Shown here: positions 1 through 7,827 of the stretch, piece after piece | Layout of the letters: each line of letters starts with the position of its first letter | Numbering within the stretch: position 1 is the first letter of the stretch | DNA from: Deltaproteobacteria bacterium | GTDB lineage: Bacteria; Desulfobacterota; DSM-4660; Desulfatiglandales; Desulfatiglandaceae | Reading direction: 5' to 3' | DNA length: 45,115 bases | NCBI GenBank assembly: GCA_022340265.1 | Contig: JAJDOH010000054.1 | Coordinates: 1 to 45,115 of the forward strand | The notes under the pieces: model-generated | The model's database searches: none | Told to the model about the DNA's origin: nothing | Seen by the model: only the letters and a program-made list of their open reading frames with translations | Made by a program: the position numbers and the translations under genes

Positions 1-648
1 ATCTTCCAGGATATTCTTGACCAGTTCCATGCAGTAGTCCATCTCAGGCAGAAAGATACCGGACCCACAACATTTGATTTTGTTCGGGAAAGGCACCGCT
101 TCAGCCCCCAGGGCCTCGATGAGGCGATCCTGCACCACGGGTTTGTTAACGCTGTCGTACTCACCGTAGGGCCTGACCGATTGGCAGCCCACGTATCCGG
201 CCACCTTGAGACCGTTCAGGGGCTTCACAACCTTTTCTTTGATCTTGGCCACACCAATATCATTATAGAGCACATCCTGCAGATGCCGCACATTCAGGTT
301 CCCATGATACTTGAGCCCCCCTTCCGCCAAACATGCATTCACATCTTCCAACAGTTTGGGGTTCTCCTTGATCTCATGGTTCACCTTGATCATCTGAATG
401 TAACAGGAACTACACGGGGCCACCACGTCATAGCCGCCCTCGGCTTCAGCAATGGCCAGGTTCCGTGCGTTCAACACTTTGATGGCCAGATCGCCGGCGC
501 CCGCATAGGATACACTGGCGCCACAGCAGTTCCAGTCCTCTATCTCCAGAAACTCCATGCCCAGGGCTTCACAGGGGGGCTTCAGGGAGACCAGAAAATT
601 GGCCCCGCTTCCTTCCAGGCTGCATCCCCAATACAAAAAATATTTCAT
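1..648 (-). CDS. hdrB: HdrB-like CCG-domain subunit (3' end beyond window)
   Basis: Reading the minus strand from ATG at 648 gives 216 residues without a stop to the left edge, so the N-terminus is complete and the C-terminus is missing. Cys9, Cys41-Cys42 and Cys79/Cys82 form the first CCG-type motif; Cys155 and Cys193-Cys194 begin the second. This is the pattern of HdrB, the heterodisulfide reductase subunit that binds non-cubane iron-sulfur clusters. No membrane segment is visible. The start codon overlaps the stop of the HdrC-like gene (ATGA), so the two are translationally coupled. It follows qmoA-qmoB, where QmoC normally sits. Inference: the pair passes electrons between QmoAB and a soluble or membrane partner. 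Confidence 0.88.
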   Translation of the reverse strand, partial: MKYFLYWGCSLEGSGANFLVSLKPPCEALGMEFLEIEDWNCCGASVSYAGAGDLAIKVLNARNLAIAEAEGGYDVVAPCSSCYIQMIKVNHEIKENPKLLEDVNACLAEGGLKYHGNLNVRHLQDVLYNDIGVAKIKEKVVKPLNGLKVAGYVGCQSVRPYGEYDSVNKPVVQDRLIEALGAEAVPFPNKIKCCGSGIFLPEMDYCMELVKNILED

Positions 649-1235
649 TGTACCGCACCCCCTTTATCCAGCATTTCCGCCTTGTCCAGCATTTTCTTAA
701 GGGAATTGATGCCCTTGATTTTCCTCTCGGGCAGCAGTTTCATGCGATGGTGAAGCATCAACTTGATACCGATGTCCATGAAACCGAGCATCTTCTTGAC
801 GCCTTCCAAAAAGCCCCCGGCAAAAAACACCCGCCGGGGCAGGTCTTTTTCATCCACGCGGCCCAGACGGTACACCTGGTTCCAGAATTCCTTTCCGAAC
901 CGGGCTGTTTCGACGCGCGGTGTATAACCCTTGCTAAGGGCATAGTGGGCCAGCCCGTGCATGACATCAATCACGGGAATCGACCTGGGGCATTTGACCG
1001 CGCAGGCATAACAGGACGTACACAACATGATGGACTGGCTGCCCAGCACTTCTTCTCTCTTCCCCGCTCGAATGAGCGAAAAAATCTGCCTGGGTGGATA
1101 ATCCATATGTTCCCGCAGGGGGCAGGAGGCCGCACAGACACCGCAATTCATGCACATTTTGATTTCATCTCCAGAATCCACATTCCGGAAAACCTCCTCA
1201 GCAAAGGAGGAGTTGTAGCCCACTTTGTTTTCCAT
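645..1235 (-). CDS. hdrC: HdrC-like ferredoxin subunit in the qmoC position
   Basis: A 196-residue protein with two CxxCxxCxxxC motifs, Cys28/31/34/38 and Cys72/75/78/82, as in HdrC and in the N-terminal half of QmoC. No hydrophobic helices follow, so the cytochrome-b-like membrane half of QmoC is absent and the protein should be soluble. The start is ATG at 1235, seven bases after AGGGG; a TTG two codons upstream is less likely. It lies about 55 bases after qmoB and is coupled to the HdrB-like gene. Known: some sulfate reducers, notably Gram-positive ones, have hdrBC in place of qmoC. Inferred: the same arrangement here. Confidence 0.88.
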   Translation of the reverse strand: MENKVGYNSSFAEEVFRNVDSGDEIKMCMNCGVCAASCPLREHMDYPPRQIFSLIRAGKREEVLGSQSIMLCTSCYACAVKCPRSIPVIDVMHGLAHYALSKGYTPRVETARFGKEFWNQVYRLGRVDEKDLPRRVFFAGGFLEGVKKMLGFMDIGIKLMLHHRMKLLPERKIKGINSLKKMLDKAEMLDKGGAVQ

Positions 1236-1250
1236 AGACAAACCCCTTTG

Positions 1251-1283
1251 ATTCAGGTTTCAGGTAAGGTTTCAGGTGTAAGG
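1251..1283. repeat. Degenerate AGGTTTCAGGT-type word repeat
   Basis: The spacer between qmoB and the HdrC-like gene repeats the words AGGTTTCAGGT and AAGGTTTCAGGTGTAAGG. The same words recur near 27437-27506. It has no visible coding or regulatory role. Confidence 0.5.
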
Positions 1284-1290
1284 AATTCCC

Positions 1291-3522
1291 TTACCACCCT
1301 TTATATGGATTCGGCCCCACTTCTTCGATGGTTTCCATGAACTCATCGATGATTTTGGGAATTTTTGCATAATCCGTAATCCCCACTTCCACAAATTTCA
1401 CACGTTCCGATTCCAGGGCCAGGCGGTCCAGGGTCTCGGAAACCTTGCTCAGACGGGTGTTGGCCAGCTCGCTTCCTTTCACGAAGTGACACTGGTAGTC
1501 GTCTCCATGGCGACATCCCATGAGCAGGATACCGTCAATACCCCGAGACAGGGAATCGGCAATCCAGACCAGGTTCATGGAACCGAGACACCGCATCTGG
1601 ACAAACCGCACGTAGGGACTCCACTTCATGCGTTTGATACCCGCCATATCCAAGGCCGGCAGGGCGTCGTTCTCGCAGATGAGGCAGATCACTCTCGGTT
1701 TTTCTTCATCTTCTTCGGGGACGTTTACGGATTTGATCATATTGCCGATCATACCCACGGAGTAGTTTTTAAAGGAAATAATTCGCTCCGGGCAAGCCCC
1801 CATGCAGACACCGCAACGGCGGCACCGGGTCGGATTGGGCAGCGGGTTGGCCTTTTCGTCTTCGTTGATGGCGCCGAAAGGACATTCTTCCGTACACCGT
1901 TTACACTGGGTGCACCGGTTCATATTGAATTCGGGATAGGTCATGTCGCCGGCCCTGGGATGAACCGCTTTTCCTTCAGCAGTCAACTCGGAGCATTGAA
2001 CCGCTTTCATGGCGGCTCCGGCCGCATCATCCAGCGCCTTGGCCGTCTCCATGGGACGTTTGACGCATCCCGCGCTGTAGATGCCGGTTCTTCGGGTTTC
2101 ATAGGGAAAACAAATAAAGTGAGAATCCGGAAAACCGTATTTCAGCGTCGGCAATTCCGGTCCCTGACGATAGGCCAGGTTCAGGGCAGAGTTGGCAAAA
2201 AATCCTGAATCGGGCAACACTTCAATCATGCCTTCCTCGTCCGCGCCTTCCGCATCGGCCGCCGCCTTGATTCTGGGGGTCACCACCGGTTTAGATGCCG
2301 GAACCATGCCCGTCGCCAGAACCACCAGGTCCAAATCCTCAATTTTCACGTTCTCGCCCAGCAGTTCATCGTCCGCTTCCACGAAAAGTTTGCCGCCGGC
2401 TTCGCCCACTTCCGTGGCAGCTCCGCGAATGAAAATATTCCCATCCAGCTGGGCTTTGCGATAAAAGTCCTCCGCCTGCCCCACAGTGCGAACATCTTTA
2501 TAGAGCACATAATTCACGGCTTCCGGGTCCTGTTCTTTTACATAGGTGGCCTGTTTCATGGACACCAGGCAACATACGGAAGAACAATAGGGCAGATGCT
2601 CGGGATCCCGGGAGCCGGCACACTGAACAAACAAGACGTTTTTCACCGGGCTGCCGTCGGAAGGCCGGGTGATTTTACCGGCCGCGGCCATCTCTTCCAT
2701 TTCGACGTTGGTGATCACATCCTTGAATTTGCCATAGCCCAGATGACCCAGTTTATTGGCATCATAGGGGACCCATCCCGTGGCCTGAACCACCGCGCCT
2801 GCCCGTTCGTTGACCACATTACCGTTATTCTTGATGTCCACGGAAAAAATACCGGGGCCACCGCTGATTTTCTCCACGGTGGAAGATGTGTAAACCTTGA
2901 TGTTGTCTTCCCCTTCCACCGCTTGAATCATTTCAGCCGCGCCGGTATCCGCCAGTTCCTTGTAGGGCGCCGTCACGCTTTGTTTCATTTTACCGAGGAA
3001 TCCGCCCAGTTTCTCTTCTTTTTCAACCAGGATCGCCTTGTATCCGGCTTTGGCGGTTTCAAGGGCCGCCGTCATGCCGGCAATGCCGCCACCCACCACC
3101 AGAACATCTTTGGAATATTCCTCTTCCGCCTTGAAGGGTTCCGGCAGTTTCGTGTCCTTGGCCTTGGAACACCCCATGCGCAAATTGTCTTCCGCCAGTT
3201 CCTGAGTGTTTTCATCTTCGGCAGGCATGACCCAGGCCACCTGCTCTCTCAGGTTTACCCGCTCGACGATCACGCCGGGACCAAAGTTGAATACATCATA
3301 ATTGACCCGGTAGGAACAGGCACCGATGATCACCGTATTGATCCCTTCATCGGCGATATCTTTATTTATCAGCTCAACGCCTTCGGCACCGCACATGCAG
3401 GGATGATCCTTTGAGACATCAATGGTAAACTCTTCGGTCCCCTCCTCCAGGAGCTGTTCAACGTTCAGGGCATCTCCAATGCCGCACCCGGTGCATATAT
3501 AAACTGCTGTCTTCTTGTCCAT
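1291..3522 (-). CDS. qmoB: QmoB, HdrA/MvhD-like subunit of the Qmo complex
   Basis: A 743-residue cytoplasmic flavoprotein of the complex that delivers electrons to AprBA. The N-terminal region is rich in cysteine, and the FAD-binding GGGIAG motif is at residues 144-149. Two 4Fe-4S motifs lie near residues 536-580 (CTQCKRCTEECP and CRRCGVCMGACP). A C-terminal MvhD-like domain starts near 611. That domain keeps cysteine in GCRHGDDYQC, near residue 670, where the stand-alone MvhD protein at 13616 uses selenocysteine. It starts 4 bases after the qmoA stop. HdrA and MvhD domains fused in one chain are characteristic of QmoB. Little doubt. Confidence 0.95.
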   Translation of the reverse strand: MDKKTAVYICTGCGIGDALNVEQLLEEGTEEFTIDVSKDHPCMCGAEGVELINKDIADEGINTVIIGACSYRVNYDVFNFGPGVIVERVNLREQVAWVMPAEDENTQELAEDNLRMGCSKAKDTKLPEPFKAEEEYSKDVLVVGGGIAGMTAALETAKAGYKAILVEKEEKLGGFLGKMKQSVTAPYKELADTGAAEMIQAVEGEDNIKVYTSSTVEKISGGPGIFSVDIKNNGNVVNERAGAVVQATGWVPYDANKLGHLGYGKFKDVITNVEMEEMAAAGKITRPSDGSPVKNVLFVQCAGSRDPEHLPYCSSVCCLVSMKQATYVKEQDPEAVNYVLYKDVRTVGQAEDFYRKAQLDGNIFIRGAATEVGEAGGKLFVEADDELLGENVKIEDLDLVVLATGMVPASKPVVTPRIKAAADAEGADEEGMIEVLPDSGFFANSALNLAYRQGPELPTLKYGFPDSHFICFPYETRRTGIYSAGCVKRPMETAKALDDAAGAAMKAVQCSELTAEGKAVHPRAGDMTYPEFNMNRCTQCKRCTEECPFGAINEDEKANPLPNPTRCRRCGVCMGACPERIISFKNYSVGMIGNMIKSVNVPEEDEEKPRVICLICENDALPALDMAGIKRMKWSPYVRFVQMRCLGSMNLVWIADSLSRGIDGILLMGCRHGDDYQCHFVKGSELANTRLSKVSETLDRLALESERVKFVEVGITDYAKIPKIIDEFMETIEEVGPNPYKGW

Positions 3523-3526
3523 CGAG

Positions 3527-4795
3527 TTACCTCCTCGCGATTGATTGGATAGCCTTCAAAGCGGATGATGTGGAGTCCTGCACGGAAGATGCAACATCCG
3601 TGGGTCTCCTCACACAACCGGCACCGTATATACCGGCTTTTTCCGGATCGTTGACCACGAAACCGTATTCATCCGCCGCCACTTCGGGTGCGCCGGCTAT
3701 GTCGATTTTGTTGGGAACCATGCCGGTGGCCAGGACCGCCATGTCAAAGGTCATGCGAAGCTGCTCACCTGTCCGTGTGTTTTCACCTTCCAGCAGCAGG
3801 TTGCCGGTCGCCTCATCCTCTGAAATATTTGCAATTTTACTCTTGATGAATTCAATCTTTTCGTCTTCCTGGACCTTGGTGTAAAAATCTTCCAGCCGAT
3901 CCAGCGCGCGGATATCAATAAAAAAGATGCTGATGTCACAATCAGGGTGTCGCTCCCGCACGTAGGTGGCCTGCTTCATGGATGCCAAACAGCAGATACC
4001 GGAGCAGTAGGGCAGATGGTTTTCATCGCGGGAACCCGCACACTGAATAAAAGCGATATTCTTCACCTCTTTACCATCCGATGGCCTGATAATTTTGCCC
4101 TGTGTGGGTCCGTTGGGAGATGCCATACGTTCCATCATCACATTGGTAATGACGTTCGGGTATTCACCAAACCCGTAGTAATCGATCTTTTCCGCTTCAT
4201 AGGGATCCCAGCCGGCGGCCCAGACAACCGCGCCGACGTTCAGATCAAAGGTGGATTCCGCCATATCCAGCTCAACGGCACCATACTCACAGGCTTCCCG
4301 ACACTTCTTGCCGTCTTCAGTTTCCACAATGGAAGGGTCAATCACATACCTCATGGGGAAGGCAAATTCATGGGGAAGGTAGGCAGCCTTGGTTTTGTCC
4401 ATACCGAAATTGAAGGCGTTGTCGATCTCAGCTTCGCAAGCATCACTGCACTTGCCGCAGCAGGTGCATTTATCGTTTACATAACGGGGTGACAGATTGA
4501 TGGTCACATTGTAATTGCCCTCGGATCCCGAAATATTCGCCACTTCCGCCATGGTAAAAAACCGGATTTTGGAGTTTTGTCTCATGCGCCGGAAATTGAT
4601 CTCAAGACCGCAATTGGGCGGACACAGCTTGGGAAAATACTGATACAACTGGGCCACGCGTCCCCCCAGGTACGGATTCTTTTCAACCAGCACCACGTCA
4701 TAACCGGCCTCGGCCGCTTCCAGAGCGGACGTAATACCGCTCATGCCTCCGCCAACTACCAGTATACTCTGGTTCGTCGTTTGTACATCTGCCAT
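3527..4795 (-). CDS. qmoA: QmoA, HdrA-like flavoprotein of the Qmo complex
   Basis: A 422-residue HdrA-like subunit with FAD motif GGGMSG near residues 15-20 and a ferredoxin-like motif CTCCGKCSDAC near residue 110. The redox-active segment is PYCSGICC, and the C-terminal flavin-binding motif is GIYGAGCVRRP. It forms the cytoplasmic core of Qmo with QmoB. A GGAGGAG ribosome site sits just before the ATG. A hairpin and its own promoter separate it from aprA, so it can be transcribed apart from aprBA. The length is typical of QmoA. Confidence 0.95.
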   Translation of the reverse strand: MADVQTTNQSILVVGGGMSGITSALEAAEAGYDVVLVEKNPYLGGRVAQLYQYFPKLCPPNCGLEINFRRMRQNSKIRFFTMAEVANISGSEGNYNVTINLSPRYVNDKCTCCGKCSDACEAEIDNAFNFGMDKTKAAYLPHEFAFPMRYVIDPSIVETEDGKKCREACEYGAVELDMAESTFDLNVGAVVWAAGWDPYEAEKIDYYGFGEYPNVITNVMMERMASPNGPTQGKIIRPSDGKEVKNIAFIQCAGSRDENHLPYCSGICCLASMKQATYVRERHPDCDISIFFIDIRALDRLEDFYTKVQEDEKIEFIKSKIANISEDEATGNLLLEGENTRTGEQLRMTFDMAVLATGMVPNKIDIAGAPEVAADEYGFVVNDPEKAGIYGAGCVRRPTDVASSVQDSTSSALKAIQSIARR

Positions 4796-4872
4796 TGTCT
4801 CCTCCAGCGTTGTTGTTTTTAGCTGTTAGCTCCTTAAATTAAGCTCCGCCTCGCTCCTATTCTCTCAAAGCA

Positions 4873-4901
4873 AGATAATAGAGCAATACGTATCTCGTCA
4901 A
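4873..4901 (-). promoter_or_regulatory. Predicted sigma-70 promoter for qmoA
   Basis: On the minus strand TTGACG (4901-4896) and TTATCT (4878-4873) are 17 bases apart, about 75 bases upstream of the qmoA ATG. The site lies downstream of the aprA terminator hairpin. Confidence 0.5.
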
Positions 4902-5012
4902 TAACCATTTTGCCCGTACAAAATGAACATTAACCAAATACGCACACGGCACGTTGGGAATTCATACAGAAGGGCATGATTTCCAAACATTGCGCTATCC
5001 ACATTAACAAAA

Positions 5013-5043
5013 TGCTCCAGGCATCAAAAAGACGCCTGGAGCA
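5013..5043 (-). terminator. Hairpin terminator or attenuator after aprA
   Basis: A perfect 10-bp stem, TGCTCCAGGC with GCCTGGAGCA, lies about 20 bases past the aprA stop. It is followed on the minus strand by a short T-rich stretch (TTTTGTT). The T tract is weak, so partial read-through into qmoAB is likely. Confidence 0.65.
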
Positions 5044-5064
5044 ATGGTTAAACGGGTTTAACGA

Positions 5065-6948
5065 TTATACACCGGGGATGTTCCAAACGTCTTTCTTGGA
5101 CATTTCCCATTCGCCGGTAGCCGGATCACGTCGGCAATTGGCGAAGCAGTGCCAGTTTTCTTCGTCCATCTTGGGCTTATCAGCACGGAAGTAGTATCCG
5201 GGCCAACGGGTTTCTTCACGGAACAGCATGGTGCGCACATGGGCTTCCGCCTGCGCCATGCGGTGCATATTCTCCCAGCACCTTTCCAGCTCATAGAGAC
5301 CCTCGGCAGCCAGTTTCTCGGCATCTTCCTGCAGAAAAACGAACAGCTCCATGGCTCTTTCAAGATTCGAGATACTGGTCTTGAAGGCCGCGGTCACGCC
5401 GCCGGCGTACTCATCCATGATCTTCTGCATACGATCCATGAACGCACGCCACAGGATGTAGTTGGGGTTGATGGAAGGTTCGGTGGTAATCTTGCAGAAT
5501 TCCTGGTAACGATCCAGAGGCGCCAGGATCTTGGCTCTCAGGCCTTCAACCATGGCCGCATCCACGTTGGGCTCTGCGCCCTTTTCCACGATGTATTTAA
5601 TAGCGGATTTACCGGTAATACGGCCTTCCGCATGGGAGCCGGAAGAGAACTTATGGCTGGAAGCACCGGACGCATCGCCGGCCGCAAACAGACCGTCCAC
5701 AGTGGTCATCTGAGCGTAACCCCATTTGTAGGGGGTGTCCAGATCTTCGGGACCGCTCACCCACGCACCGGAAGCACCGGAATGGGAGCCGATGAAGTAA
5801 GGCTCACAGGCTGCGATTTCGGAATGTTTCTCTTCGGGTTTGACGTTCATGGCCGCCCAGAGATGCGCCTGGGAAATGGTCATATCCAGAAAATCTTCCC
5901 ATGCTTCGGATTCCAGTTCCTTCATTTTCTTCTTGTAGCCCTTGGGATCGTCTTTGTAAGCATCGGCGATCTTGTTGATGGCCTCAGAGGTCTCCATGTA
6001 CAGGGGACCTAAGCCCGCATCCACATCCAGCATACCCAGGTAATTCCTGAGGTTGGCCGGAATCGGTTTGGCCAGGCCGTAAGGCGCCCAGTTATTGAGC
6101 TCTTCTTTCCTCACCACCATGTACTCGCCGCCGACGGCGCTGATGGCGCGGGATTTGAACAGCAGGAACCATGCCCCGACAGGACCGTACGCATCTTTAA
6201 AGCGGACGGGAATGAAACGCACTTCCTGACAGGTCATCTCGGCACCGGCTTTAATGGTAAAGTAGGCGCTGGAACCGGAGTTAAACGGAGGATACCAGGA
6301 ACGTCCAAAACCTTCACCCACGGAACGGGGACGAAACACATGCACCGCACCACCCATGGTGGCGACCGTCGCCTTGGCTTTGAACACGTAGAATTTTTCT
6401 TCACGGGTGCTGAAACCGACAGCGCCCACACACTTGTTGCCGTCCAGAAGCGGTTCTACGATGAAAACACGCTCGAAAATCTCGCCACCCGCATCGGCGA
6501 TGGCGTTTTTGGCGGCTTCCGCGATGAGAATCTTGTAGGACTCACCGTTGATCATGAGCTGCCAGCGTCCTTCATGCACGTACTTGCCGTTTTCATCCAG
6601 CCAGATTTTGAGGCCCCATTTTTCAAACAGGTGAACTGATGAGTCCACGTGACGGGCGATGTTGAAGACCAGGTCTTCACGGGAGATGCCCATGAGGTCC
6701 TGACGCACGTAACGGACGTAATCTTCACAGGTGTTGTCGCCGTCTCTTACGCCCACGTACTGGTTAATGGCGGAAAGGCCCATGGCCACGGCGCCGCTTC
6801 TATCCAAAGCCGCTTTGTCCACCAGGGTAACTTTAAGGTTGTTTTTCTTTGCCCAATAGGCGGCTTCAGTGGCCACACCACAGGCTGAGAATCCCCCACC
6901 GAGTATCAGGAGGTCTGTGTTGACTTCTACTGTTTCAAAATTTGCCAT
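5065..6948 (-). CDS. aprA: Adenylylsulfate reductase alpha subunit
   Basis: AprA is the FAD subunit that reduces adenosine 5'-phosphosulfate to sulfite and AMP in the cytoplasm. The 627-residue product starts with the fumarate-reductase-type FAD motif GGGFSACG at about residue 17. It has the DRSGAVAMGLSAINQY segment near the flavin and the ASSHKFSSGSHAEGR segment of the second FAD-binding region. The length is close to the family's usual 630-670. It is 20 bases downstream of aprB, in the usual aprBA order. Sat is not in the window. Confidence 0.97.
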   Translation of the reverse strand: MANFETVEVNTDLLILGGGFSACGVATEAAYWAKKNNLKVTLVDKAALDRSGAVAMGLSAINQYVGVRDGDNTCEDYVRYVRQDLMGISREDLVFNIARHVDSSVHLFEKWGLKIWLDENGKYVHEGRWQLMINGESYKILIAEAAKNAIADAGGEIFERVFIVEPLLDGNKCVGAVGFSTREEKFYVFKAKATVATMGGAVHVFRPRSVGEGFGRSWYPPFNSGSSAYFTIKAGAEMTCQEVRFIPVRFKDAYGPVGAWFLLFKSRAISAVGGEYMVVRKEELNNWAPYGLAKPIPANLRNYLGMLDVDAGLGPLYMETSEAINKIADAYKDDPKGYKKKMKELESEAWEDFLDMTISQAHLWAAMNVKPEEKHSEIAACEPYFIGSHSGASGAWVSGPEDLDTPYKWGYAQMTTVDGLFAAGDASGASSHKFSSGSHAEGRITGKSAIKYIVEKGAEPNVDAAMVEGLRAKILAPLDRYQEFCKITTEPSINPNYILWRAFMDRMQKIMDEYAGGVTAAFKTSISNLERAMELFVFLQEDAEKLAAEGLYELERCWENMHRMAQAEAHVRTMLFREETRWPGYYFRADKPKMDEENWHCFANCRRDPATGEWEMSKKDVWNIPGV

Positions 6949-6968
6949 TTTTAAATTACCTCCTCTCT

Positions 6969-7400
6969 CTATATTGTGGGAACATCGACGCCCAGAGATG
7001 CGGGCTCGGTTGCCAGATTTTGGCTGTTCAGATCGTCCTGGGTTGCAAAACCACCCAACGGATCCGCAGAACCTTCTTCGGTGGTCCGGATGGGGAACTT
7101 AAACCTTTTCAGGCTGCCATCGCGGAATTTCACTGTCCACATAATATCCTCGGAACCGCGAAGCGGCGTACAGCTTGCACCCAAGGGAATAAAGTCGGCG
7201 TAACCACGAACATCCATGGCCTGCTGCGGGCAGATTTTGACGCAGCACTGGCATTCCCAGCACATGGAAGGATCACGGTTAAATGCCTTCATTTTATCTT
7301 TGTCCAGCAACATGAGGTCGTTGGGGCAAATGTACATACAAGCCGTCTTGTCCTGCCCTTTGCAACCATCGCATTTCTCTGTAATTACGAAACTTGGCAT
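6969..7400 (-). CDS. aprB: Adenylylsulfate reductase beta subunit
   Basis: A 143-residue iron-sulfur subunit with two 4Fe-4S clusters. The first uses CDGCKGQ..CMYICP with the insertion characteristic of AprB, and the second uses CWECQCCVKICP. The C-terminal tail that wraps AprA is present (near IRTTEEGSADPLGGF). AGGAGG lies seven bases before the ATG. It is the first gene of the aprBA transcript and has a roughly 255-base leader. Electrons from Qmo enter through this subunit. Confidence 0.96.
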   Translation of the reverse strand: MPSFVITEKCDGCKGQDKTACMYICPNDLMLLDKDKMKAFNRDPSMCWECQCCVKICPQQAMDVRGYADFIPLGASCTPLRGSEDIMWTVKFRDGSLKRFKFPIRTTEEGSADPLGGFATQDDLNSQNLATEPASLGVDVPTI

Positions 7401-7656
7401 TAGTATACCTCCTGATTTAACAATTTAAATACTGTAAACGATGATACGATCAAAAGTGATTGATCTAGTAAGTTACGACGTTTACACCTCCTTTCTGTGT
7501 AATAAAGATCCAAACAGCTGCCGGCCGGAAAGAACGGAACATCTATGGCCGAAAATCTTCATCCATACCTTAACAAAATGCACTCGCTTGCTATCTCAGA
7601 ATCAAGAATTCTGCTTTCATATTTCGGTCCAGAATAGACTTTGTGCATTTTGGAAC
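7401..7656 (-). promoter_or_regulatory. Long 5' leader of aprBA
   Basis: Between the predicted transcription start near 7656 and the aprB ATG there is no gene. The leader contains an extended Shine-Dalgarno match, AAAGGAGGTGT (7494-7484), followed immediately by GTG-TAA instead of an ORF. A 6-bp hairpin, GATCAA/TTGATC (7448-7465), comes next, before the real aprB ribosome site. This suggests a post-transcriptional control element, but no known riboswitch is recognised. Confidence 0.4.
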
Positions 7657-7663
7657 AAGCACC

Positions 7664-7691
7664 TTTATATAGGATTTTCTTGAGGTGTCAA
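7664..7691 (-). promoter_or_regulatory. Predicted sigma-70 promoter for aprBA
   Basis: On the minus strand TTGACA (7691-7686) and TATAAA (7669-7664) are separated by 16 bases. It lies downstream of the pfk terminator and is the strongest promoter match in the area. Confidence 0.65.
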
Positions 7692-7721
7692 GGAAAAATG
7701 AGCAATTATTCCAAGATTCGC

Positions 7722-7759
7722 AAAAAAAGTACTCCCATCAGCTTAAGTGCCATTGGGAG
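7722..7759 (-). terminator. Rho-independent terminator after the phosphofructokinase gene
   Basis: On the minus strand CTCCCA pairs with TGGGAG. The inner part of the stem is imperfect, and TACTTTTTTT follows. It separates the phosphofructokinase transcript from aprBA. Confidence 0.75.
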
Positions 7760-7827
7760 CAGACGGATTAAAAGGAGCAAGCGATTGTTAATACGGTTGA
7801 ATCTTTACTTTTCACGCTTAACGTTTC

